A stretch of DNA of 5,913 nucleotides from Nitrospiraceae bacterium (GTDB lineage: Bacteria; Nitrospirota; Nitrospiria; Nitrospirales; Nitrospiraceae). The stretch lies in contig JAICXS010000135.1 of the NCBI GenBank assembly GCA_025934615.1, forward strand, positions 1 to 5,913, in the 5' to 3' direction. Positions within the stretch are counted from its first letter, which is position 1. Every line of letters begins with the position of its first letter. This document shows, piece after piece, positions 1 to 5,913 of this stretch. Below the pieces are notes generated by a model, which was given only the letters and a program-made list of their open reading frames with translations, did no database searches and was not told the origin of the DNA. The translations under genes were made by a program, and so were the position numbers.

Positions 1-887
1 ACACCCTCCTTCCGATACATGTTGCGGATGGTGAAAGCAGAAGCGAGGCGGACATCGCGCTGGATCCGGGAAGGCTCGTGATTCGTTGCGAGCGGCACGG
101 CGCGCCCCAGGCCCGACATCGGGTCATCATCATGGGTGTGCGGTCGGATTGCGTGGGGCCATCCGTGCTGCGAACGCCCGGATTGGCTGAAATCGAGCCT
201 CCCCTTTGCATCGAAGAGTCGCTGGCCGGCCTGCCTCGGCTCAGGAGCGGGCTCAGCCGTGGGCAGGACAGTGCGGAGCGTTGGCGGGATGAGGTTGAAC
301 ACCAGCGGGAGCTGGTGGTCCACACATGTCGGAGGCGGTATCCCGAAGTGGCAAGAATCCTGCATGAGCTTGTACCAGGGTTCAAGTTGCCCAGACATTC
401 ATTTGGTTACGATGGTCATACCGCTCGGCGGGCGGCGCATTCGGGGAAGAGGGGTCCGTTGGTACTGAATCACGAAACACGTGGACACATGCCATCGGAT
501 CTCGGACGATACCTCTTCTGTGCCGCGTTCGCGGAAAAGCATCACCGGTCTCCAACCCGATCGGATTTTCCTGACGCATTGGCTCCGGACCACACGAACT
601 GGGATACCGGTGTTTTCGCCGACAGGTTCCGGGTGCAGGTCCGCGGCCGGCCATCCAGCACGATCACGAGCCACCTGTCCAAGGACGGTCATGCGTTCAT
701 CCACTGGGATCCGGCTCAGTGCCGGAGTCTCACCGTCAGGGAGGCGGCGCGACTCCAAACATTTCCTGACGATTACCTGTTCCTCGGCAACCGGACGCAG
801 CAATTCGTGCAGGTAGGCAACGCTGTTCCCCCCGCAATCGCAAGCCAGATCGCGCGGGTTGTCCACGACATTTTGCAGGGGGCGTGA
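1..887 (+). CDS. C5-cytosine DNA methyltransferase, C-terminal part (5' truncated by window)
   Basis: Transfers a methyl group from S-adenosylmethionine to carbon 5 of cytosine in a specific DNA site; here probably the modification arm of a restriction-like cassette. The reading frame is open from the window edge (first full codon at 3), giving 294 visible residues. Seen: motif VIII, GAPQARHRVIIMG, around 99-137 with the Q-x-R-x-R residues; a target-recognition region of roughly 190 residues (about 140-720), containing NHETRGH and a PSSTITSHLSKDGH stretch; motif IX, RSLTVREAARLQTFPDD, at 723-773; and motif X, QVGNAVPP, at 810-833. The GTG at 78 lies just ahead of motif VIII and is an internal Val, not a start, because the upstream codons continue the same conserved fold. 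Motifs I to VI, including the Pro-Cys catalytic loop and the SAM-binding loop, must lie upstream and cannot be checked. The target sequence cannot be read from the protein. The stop is 15 bp before the ATPase gene, so the two are probably co-transcribed. Confidence 0.95.
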   Translation, partial: TLLPIHVADGESRSEADIALDPGRLVIRCERHGAPQARHRVIIMGVRSDCVGPSVLRTPGLAEIEPPLCIEESLAGLPRLRSGLSRGQDSAERWRDEVEHQRELVVHTCRRRYPEVARILHELVPGFKLPRHSFGYDGHTARRAAHSGKRGPLVLNHETRGHMPSDLGRYLFCAAFAEKHHRSPTRSDFPDALAPDHTNWDTGVFADRFRVQVRGRPSSTITSHLSKDGHAFIHWDPAQCRSLTVREAARLQTFPDDYLFLGNRTQQFVQVGNAVPPAIASQIARVVHDILQGA

Positions 888-892
888 TTGTT

Positions 893-900
893 GGGGTGAG
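893..900 (+). promoter_or_regulatory. Ribosome binding site for the GHKL ATPase gene
   Basis: GGGGTGAG just ahead of the ATG at 903 matches the GGTGA end of the Shine-Dalgarno consensus. An in-frame TGA at 897-899 lies inside it, so no earlier in-frame start is possible, which fixes 903 as the first usable start codon. Confidence 0.7.
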
Positions 901-902
901 CA

Positions 903-2369
903 ATGGGGAAAGAGCTGGATGTACTAGACAGACTAGAGGTCATTCCGGATCCCGTTTCCCTCATCGAATCGATGAGGGCGGTTGGCTATTCGGTCGAGGC
1001 CGCAGTTGCGGACATCATCGACAACAGCCTTTCGGCCAATGCACGTCAGATCCAGGTTGGGTATGACGCATCCGAATCGCCATATGTCGCGGTACTAGAC
1101 GATGGCGATGGAATGACGCCCTCGGAGCTGACCAACGCGATGCGGCATGGCAGCGCCAATCCTTCGGATACAAGGAAAGCGGGTGACTTGGGCAGGTTTG
1201 GTCTCGGATTGAAGACCGCTTCGCTGTCGCAATGCCGCAATCTGACCGTTGTCAGCAAGCGTGATGGAACAGTGAGTGCCAGACGGTGGGATCTGGACTT
1301 CGTCCAAGAAACGCACCAATGGCTGGTCGTCGTTCCTCCGCCGGATGAGCTCCGCGGTTTGCCGTTGTACGGGAAGCTCGAGGCGCAAACCTCCGGCACG
1401 CTGGTGGTCTGGCAGGATCTCGACCGGCTGACCGCCGGATCGCGGAATCCGCAGCGCGAAATGACGGCCAGGATGGCGCCCCTGCTCGAACACCTTGCAC
1501 TCGTGTTCCACCGGTTCAGACAAGCGGAAGCTGGCACGCCAGCAGTCGCGATCACTGTCAACGGGCAGCATTTGCCGCCGCGGGACCCGTTCCTGGCCGG
1601 CAACCATTTTCGCCAAGCACTTGAGCCGCAGACGATTCGCGACGAACGGGGAGACATCATTGTTGCACCTTTCGTCCTTCCGCCGATCAGCAAGCTCTCA
1701 ATGGAGGAGATCGAGCTGGCGGGAGGAAGGGATGGATTGCGCGGAACCCAAGGATTCTACGTCTACAGGAACCGCAGGCTTGTGATCTGGGGAACCTGGT
1801 TCCGTCTTGAACCGAAGAAGGAGTTCTTCAAACTGACCCGGATCCAGGTCGACATGCCCAATACCTTCGACGACCTCTGGGTCCTGGACATCAAAAAGTC
1901 GTCGGCATACCCGCCGGATACGGTCCGCAAACGCCTGAAGGAGCTGATCCCGCATTTCGCGAACGCGAGCAGGCGGACCATCACCTACCCGGGCAGGCGT
2001 GATACCGGGGGTCTCGCGGGATCGTTGTGGTTGAGGTCGGAACCCCGACATGGAGCCTTCCGGTACGAGCCGAATCTGGAACATCCTCTGGTCCGGCGGC
2101 TCGCCCAGTCGCTGGGCAAGGACGAGCAGCAGCATCTGCAGCTGATCCTCGAATGTCTTGGTTCCGCGTTGCCGCTTGATGCGATCTACAGCGACATGTG
2201 CGACGACGAACGCGCCACCGACCAGGATGCTGTCAAGGCCGAGCTGATCGAGCTCGCGGCGGAGTTGCGCAAGATCACAGGCATGGAAATGGATCACCTG
2301 CTCGAAATCGATCCGCTGTCCAGACACCCGGAACTGCATCAAGCCATCAGGGAGGCATTGGAGCCATGA
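903..2369 (+). CDS. MutL/MORC-like GHKL (Bergerat-fold) ATPase of a restriction-like cassette
   Basis: 488-aa ATP-binding protein, probably cytosolic: no signal peptide or membrane segment. GHKL ATPases of this class dimerise on ATP binding and clamp or remodel DNA. Seen: N-box VADIIDNSLSANA at residues 35-47 with Mg-binding Asn41; DDGDGM at 66-71 (the DxGxG motif contacting adenine); ATP lid GRFGLGLKTAS at 97-107; and SGT at 164-166, fitting the fourth GHKL motif. An S5-like transducer region follows, with GTQGFYVYRNRRLVIWG and VDMPNTFDDLWVLDIKKSSAYPP (about residues 290-345). The last 130 or so residues look helical and I do not recognise them. The position of the general-base Glu (E29 in E. 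coli MutL, four before the Asn) holds Asp37. No DQHA(X)2E(X)4E endonuclease motif of MutL nucleases is seen, so this is probably not a nuclease or a mismatch-repair MutL. Its stop overlaps the Z1 start by 4 bp. Family assignment is firm; the role in defence is inferred from context. Confidence 0.92.
   Translation: MGKELDVLDRLEVIPDPVSLIESMRAVGYSVEAAVADIIDNSLSANARQIQVGYDASESPYVAVLDDGDGMTPSELTNAMRHGSANPSDTRKAGDLGRFGLGLKTASLSQCRNLTVVSKRDGTVSARRWDLDFVQETHQWLVVVPPPDELRGLPLYGKLEAQTSGTLVVWQDLDRLTAGSRNPQREMTARMAPLLEHLALVFHRFRQAEAGTPAVAITVNGQHLPPRDPFLAGNHFRQALEPQTIRDERGDIIVAPFVLPPISKLSMEEIELAGGRDGLRGTQGFYVYRNRRLVIWGTWFRLEPKKEFFKLTRIQVDMPNTFDDLWVLDIKKSSAYPPDTVRKRLKELIPHFANASRRTITYPGRRDTGGLAGSLWLRSEPRHGAFRYEPNLEHPLVRRLAQSLGKDEQQHLQLILECLGSALPLDAIYSDMCDDERATDQDAVKAELIELAAELRKITGMEMDHLLEIDPLSRHPELHQAIREALEP
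2351..2355 (+). promoter_or_regulatory. Ribosome binding site for the Z1 gene
   Basis: A GGAGG core lies 10 nt before the ATG at 2366, inside the last codons of the ATPase gene. It supports 2366 as the true start rather than an upstream codon in the same frame, and it fits translational coupling through the ATGA overlap at 2366-2369. Confidence 0.75.
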
Positions 2370-5074
2370 GCGATCCTTTCGTAATTGCGGTTGGTCTCAT
2401 TGGTGACCGTGTACTGACGGATGAGGTGCTTTCCGAGGTGATCGAGACGTTGTCACAACTGTCGGCCACGAAGGATGCCGATCTCGAATCCGTCCGGAAG
2501 CGACTCGAGTCGACACTCGGGGTGAGCATGGTTGTCGGAACCGGTTTGGACGATGGCGTACGCGCACCGTGGGTCGAAGACATCAAGGCGTCCACGGCAT
2601 GGAATTATTGGGATTCGTACAAGCAGCAACTCAAGTCCGATGGGTTTCCAATCAGCGTGATTCCGACGCTGGACGAGGACACCGACAATATCCTCACGCA
2701 GTGCGGAAACCCAATGGACAGGACCTCATGGAGGGTGCAGGGGCTCGTGATGGGCGATGTCCAATCCGGCAAGACGGCGAACTATGCCGGATTGATCAGC
2801 AAGGCGGCCGATACTGGGTACCGCGTCATCGTCCTGCTCACGGGAACGATCGAGGACCTGCGGGCCCAGACCCAGGACAGGATGGACGAGGGTTTCGTCG
2901 GCCGTGAGAGCCGCCATGTCCTCAAGGGTGAAGGCGGCAATACGAGGATCGGTGCAGGCCGGTTCCGGGATTGCACGCCCAACGTGCTCACGTCCAGCGA
3001 CTCCGACTTTCTGACTTCGAATGGACGCGCGCTCCGTGGGTTGCCGCTGGAAAATATCAGCGAACCTGTCCTGCTCGTCATGAAGAAGAACAAGACGGCG
3101 TTGCAGAACCTGATCTCGTTCCTGAAGAGCCAGACCAAGGGCGCCCCCCAGTTGGTTCTCCCATTGCTCCTTCTCGACGACGAGGCCGACAACGCGTCGG
3201 TCAATGTCCGGGAGGACGACGATCCGACAACGATCAACCGCCTAATCAGGGAGTTGCTCGGCATGTTCCGGCAGGCGACGTACGTGGCCTACACGGCGAC
3301 ACCCTTCGCGAACGTCTTCATCGATCCCGACGGCAACGACCTGTTCCCCAAGAATTTTGTGTACAGCCTCAGCGCACCGGACAGCTATATCGGAGCCGGT
3401 TCGATCTTTTCCGACGACGGGATCCATTCCAGGCAGGTCGTGGACATCTTGGACGCGGGCGAAGTGTTCCCCGAGAAGCACAAGAAGACGCTGACGGTTA
3501 CGACGATACCGCGGTCCCTGCAGGATGCGCTCGGGACATTCCTGCTTTCATGCGCGATCAGGGACCTGCGGGGCGAGGCATTGAAGCATCGATCGATGCT
3601 GGTGAACGTCACGACGTTCACCGATGTCCAGCGGCAGCTTGCGGTTGTGGTCAGGGACCATCTATACGCACTGACCGAGGAGATAAAACAATATCTTTCC
3701 AGCGATGACGTCTGGCAGAGGCACCGCCCGCTTGTCGATCTCCACAACCTGTTCGAAGAACAGTATCGGGACTGCGGGTCAAACTGGGACGAAGTGCGCC
3801 GCAAGCTGTTCGATTCCGTCGCGTCCATCAAGGTCGTTACGATCAACCAGAAGACGGATCGTGCGGACAGGCTGAACTATCGGCAGTACAAGGGTTCCGA
3901 GCGTGGCCGGCGCGTCATTGCCATCGGTGGCTTGAGCCTGTCCCGCGGGTTGACGCTCGAGGGGCTGTGCGTCAGCTATTTCTGCAGGAATTCGAAGGCG
4001 TACGACACCCTCCTGCAGATGGGCCGCTGGTTCGGCTATCGGCCCGGATATGACGATCTCTGCCGCATCTGGATGACGCCGGATGCGCAGGACTGGTTCT
4101 CGCACATCGCCGACGTCGTCGATGAATTGAGGGGTGACATCCGCCGGATGCACCTGAACCATCAGCCGCCGAGCGAATTCGGCATCCGCGTGAGGTCCCA
4201 TCCGGGGGCGCTTCTGGTCACGGCTACCAACAAGATGCGGAATGCCGAGGAAGTTCAGGTTGACCTTTCCTTCAGCGAACACGCGGTCGAAACACCTTTC
4301 CTGCCCAAGTCGGCCAGCGACAACGACACCAATGCAACGAGGACAGCGGAATTCCTCGCGAGTCTTGGCCGGCCGGCACCGAGAGGAAAACGATTCGTGT
4401 GGTCAGGGGTGCGGTCGACCGACGTGGCGGATTTCCTGGATCAGCTGGTGATCCTCCCGATGAACTCGGCCTTCATCCCGGACATGGGGGGTGGAGCGAA
4501 GCCACTCATCTCATTCATCAGGGACAATCCCATTCCCTCCCTTCAGAAGTGGGATATATGCGTTCCGCAGGGCGAAGGGTCGGCAGCGGAATCGATCACG
4601 TTGACCGGGGCCGACGGTGCACCGGTGCGCCCTGCCAAGCGTCAGCGCCAGTTCGAGGAGCCACCTTCCCGCTCGGCGAACTACGTCAAGTTGAACAAAC
4701 AGCGTGTCGGCGAAATCGCGGACGAGAAAGTCGGCCTCTCGGATCCACAAGTCAAAGCCGCCGAGGCTGAGTGGATCGCGCAGGACGCCTCTCGGGAGGG
4801 GAAGCGGGTGCCGGGCAGCGCCTACCGCCATGTTCGGGAACGGCCGCTCATGACGATCCACCTGATCGAGCCGGTCGATGCGCGCGAGGGCAAGGCTGCG
4901 CGGCGGATGCTGCAAGCGGCATTAATCGAACCGAAGTTGCTCGTGGCCATCAGCCTCTCGTTTCCCAAGTTCCAGGAATCGGCGTCGACCTCGGTGCCCT
5001 ACCGCTTGAACAAGGTGTATCTGAAGTCGCTAGGGTTTATCGACGAAGGCGATGGCAATGAAGACGAAGGTTGA
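2366..5074 (+). CDS. Z1 domain-containing protein (superfamily II helicase-like ATPase)
   Basis: 902-aa protein, taken as the ATP-driven DNA motor of the cassette. Pfam calls the Z1 domain a putative endonuclease, but the motifs seen here are those of a P-loop helicase-type ATPase: Walker A GDVQSGKTANYAG at residues 130-142; VIVLLTGT at 154-161; Walker B LLLLDDEADNAS at 267-278 (DEAD at 272-275); TATPFANVFID at 310-320 (motif III); GGLSLSRGLTLEGL at 521-534; and YDTLLQMGRWFGYRPGY at 546-562, whose Arg554 and Arg559 are candidate arginine fingers of motif VI. Residues 1-120 form an N-terminal region. About 300 residues after the motor (600-902) carry no motif I recognise and end in an acidic tail, DEGDGNEDEG. 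The frame stays open upstream to 2198, but that extension is Arg/Pro-rich out-of-frame translation of the ATPase gene. The start at 2366 has GGAGG upstream and gives the typical ATGA coupling. The 3' end overlaps the nuclease gene. Helicase activity itself is not shown. Confidence 0.93.
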   Translation: MSDPFVIAVGLIGDRVLTDEVLSEVIETLSQLSATKDADLESVRKRLESTLGVSMVVGTGLDDGVRAPWVEDIKASTAWNYWDSYKQQLKSDGFPISVIPTLDEDTDNILTQCGNPMDRTSWRVQGLVMGDVQSGKTANYAGLISKAADTGYRVIVLLTGTIEDLRAQTQDRMDEGFVGRESRHVLKGEGGNTRIGAGRFRDCTPNVLTSSDSDFLTSNGRALRGLPLENISEPVLLVMKKNKTALQNLISFLKSQTKGAPQLVLPLLLLDDEADNASVNVREDDDPTTINRLIRELLGMFRQATYVAYTATPFANVFIDPDGNDLFPKNFVYSLSAPDSYIGAGSIFSDDGIHSRQVVDILDAGEVFPEKHKKTLTVTTIPRSLQDALGTFLLSCAIRDLRGEALKHRSMLVNVTTFTDVQRQLAVVVRDHLYALTEEIKQYLSSDDVWQRHRPLVDLHNLFEEQYRDCGSNWDEVRRKLFDSVASIKVVTINQKTDRADRLNYRQYKGSERGRRVIAIGGLSLSRGLTLEGLCVSYFCRNSKAYDTLLQMGRWFGYRPGYDDLCRIWMTPDAQDWFSHIADVVDELRGDIRRMHLNHQPPSEFGIRVRSHPGALLVTATNKMRNAEEVQVDLSFSEHAVETPFLPKSASDNDTNATRTAEFLASLGRPAPRGKRFVWSGVRSTDVADFLDQLVILPMNSAFIPDMGGGAKPLISFIRDNPIPSLQKWDICVPQGEGSAAESITLTGADGAPVRPAKRQRQFEEPPSRSANYVKLNKQRVGEIADEKVGLSDPQVKAAEAEWIAQDASREGKRVPGSAYRHVRERPLMTIHLIEPVDAREGKAARRMLQAALIEPKLLVAISLSFPKFQESASTSVPYRLNKVYLKSLGFIDEGDGNEDEG
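5045..5049 (+). promoter_or_regulatory. Probable ribosome binding site for the PD-(D/E)XK gene
   Basis: GAAGG lies 8 nt before the ATG at 5058 but only 2 nt before the in-frame ATG at 5052 (ATG GCA ATG). The spacing favours 5058. A weak match inside the Z1 coding sequence, so translation may depend mainly on coupling to Z1. Confidence 0.5.
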
Positions 5075-5913
5075 GGCCATCTGGGAGGAGGTCGTCGAAG
5101 CTTCCAAGCGCCAGCCCGTCGGAGCGGGCGAGTTCGTCCTGCGGAGGATCGATCCCGCTGCGGTGTTCGACATTTACGCCGGTGTCGACGATGCGACCAA
5201 TCGGGTGTTCGCGGTCGGCGTGGGTCGACGTCCGCCAATGATAAGGCTGGATTCGACGGCACTGGATTATTTCCGTCAGCAGCGGGCCAGCGGAAGGTGG
5301 CTGATGGCGCTCCGCCTTAAGCAGCCGGCGCTTGCCGAGGTATTCGGGCAGCTTTGCCAGGATCTGATCGATGCTGCCGCCAATGTAACGGGCGAGGCTG
5401 ACCTGGTGGCACTTGTCCAGACGCGGCTCGATCTGTGGATGAAGCTGTTCGCGAATGCGCGCCCAGGTCTGCTCGAGCCGTATCAGATAAAGGGGCTTTT
5501 GGCGGAACTGCTCGTTTTCGATTCGATGCTCCAGGAAGGAATCCGGTCGAATCTTGATGTCGCCCACACATGGGTTGGGCCTCTGGGTGCCGACCAGGAT
5601 TTTGTCTTTTCCGATGAAGCCGTCGAAGTGAAGGCGATCGGTCCGGAATCGGAAGTGGTTTCCATCAGTTCGCTGCAACAGCTCGGCTGCGCTGTTCGAC
5701 TTCGGTTGGACGTCCATACCCTCAGGTCCGCTTCGCCGGATGATGAGAAGGCGGTGGGCCTGAACGCGATTGCGTTGCGCATCGAGGGGAAGCTGGCGCG
5801 TACACCGGATGCGCTTTCTCTCTTCCGCGGAAAACTTCTGGACGCAGGGTACGTCGAATGCCCGTACTACGACACGGTCTGCTTCGAAGTGATGGCCAGC
5901 GAATGGTTCGATG
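5058..5913 (+). CDS. PD-(D/E)XK motif protein (DUF4420 family), probable restriction nuclease, 3' truncated by window
   Basis: Likely the DNA-cutting subunit of the cassette. The frame is open from the start to the window end, giving 285 residues with no stop. Seen: GLLAELLVFDSM at residues 146-157 with Glu150, then TWVGPLGADQDFVF at 171-184 with Asp181, then EAVEVKAIG at 187-195 with Glu190 and Lys192, and SISSLQQLG at 202-210. This E...D...ExK order is the PD-(D/E)XK active site as it appears in the DUF4420 family. From memory, family members run to a little over 300 residues, so only a short C-terminal piece should be missing. An in-frame TAG at 5031 limits the start to ATG 5052 or ATG 5058; the latter has the better ribosome-binding spacing. 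The start overlaps the Z1 gene by 17 bp (23 bp if 5052 is used). No signal peptide. The nuclease call rests on motif and context; no activity can be read directly. Confidence 0.9.
   Translation, partial: MKTKVEAIWEEVVEASKRQPVGAGEFVLRRIDPAAVFDIYAGVDDATNRVFAVGVGRRPPMIRLDSTALDYFRQQRASGRWLMALRLKQPALAEVFGQLCQDLIDAAANVTGEADLVALVQTRLDLWMKLFANARPGLLEPYQIKGLLAELLVFDSMLQEGIRSNLDVAHTWVGPLGADQDFVFSDEAVEVKAIGPESEVVSISSLQQLGCAVRLRLDVHTLRSASPDDEKAVGLNAIALRIEGKLARTPDALSLFRGKLLDAGYVECPYYDTVCFEVMASEWFD

Noticed and set aside
78..887. Methylase starting at the GTG at 78 as a complete 269-aa gene
   Set aside because: The frame is open to the window edge, and the residues just before the GTG fit the conserved lead-in to motif VIII. 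A start here would also lack the SAM-binding and catalytic motifs. It is a truncated gene, not a short one.
888..902. Promoter or terminator between methylase and ATPase genes
   Set aside because: Only 15 bp, mostly ribosome-binding site; no room for a hairpin or promoter.
1046..2342. Two antisense open frames of about 215 codons each (1046-1693 and 1698-2342)
   Set aside because: Both lie opposite the ATPase gene, whose GHKL motifs establish the sense frame. The antisense translations show no recognisable domain.
2198..2365. N-terminal extension of the Z1 protein to 2198
   Set aside because: It lies entirely within the ATPase gene in another frame and reads as Arg/Gly/His-rich nonsense. 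The ATG at 2366 has a GGAGG upstream and the ATGA overlap.
903..2369. Calling the ATPase a mismatch-repair MutL
   Set aside because: The GHKL fold is shared, but the C-terminal part lacks MutL dimerisation/endonuclease hallmarks and the neighbours are a methylase, Z1 and DUF4420, not mutS or miaA.
2366..5074. Calling the Z1 protein the endonuclease of the system
   Set aside because: The domain has been labelled a putative endonuclease, but the visible motifs (Walker A, DEAD, TATP, arginine fingers) are those of an ATPase motor. The PD-(D/E)XK neighbour is the better nuclease candidate.
5037..5717. 226-codon antisense open frame
   Set aside because: It sits opposite the PD-(D/E)XK gene, whose sense frame carries clear active-site motifs. 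Long antisense frames are expected in GC-rich coding DNA.

Overview
The window is one compact, same-strand (+) gene cassette with almost no noncoding DNA. It is GC-rich (roughly 60% by eye), uses ATG starts and has recognisable Shine-Dalgarno sequences. That fits a GC-rich bacterium, perhaps a proteobacterium or actinobacterium; I cannot place it more finely. No tRNA, rRNA, IS element, CRISPR array, terminator or convincing internal promoter is visible.

Layout: (1) positions 1-887, the C-terminal part of a C5-cytosine DNA methyltransferase (motif VIII, a long target-recognition region, motifs IX and X), with its N-terminal half cut off by the window edge. (2) 903-2369, a 488-aa GHKL/Bergerat-fold ATPase of the MutL/MORC-like type. 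(3) 2366-5074, a 902-aa Z1-domain protein with superfamily II helicase/ATPase motifs. (4) 5058 to the window end, a protein of the PD-(D/E)XK (DUF4420) family, clearly visible by motif although it has no stop inside the window.

The genes are tightly joined: a 15-bp gap, then a 4-bp ATGA overlap, then a 17- or 23-bp overlap. This suggests one operon with translational coupling. The combination of Dcm-type methylase, MORC/MutL-like ATPase, Z1 ATPase and DUF4420 nuclease matches a restriction-modification-like defence cassette predicted by comparative genomics (Iyer, Abhiman and Aravind 2008, on MutL homologs in restriction-modification systems and the origin of MORC ATPases; cited from memory). 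An AIPR-family gene often follows in such cassettes and would be expected downstream, outside the window.

Proposed working model (inference): the methylase marks host DNA at a specific cytosine site. The GHKL ATPase acts as an ATP-gated DNA clamp, the Z1 protein is the translocase/remodelling motor, and the PD-(D/E)XK protein cuts unmodified DNA. The main points of interest are the cassette itself, an Asp in place of the usual catalytic Glu in the GHKL N-box, the absence of a MutL-type endonuclease motif in the ATPase, and the large C-terminal region of the Z1 protein with no assigned function.
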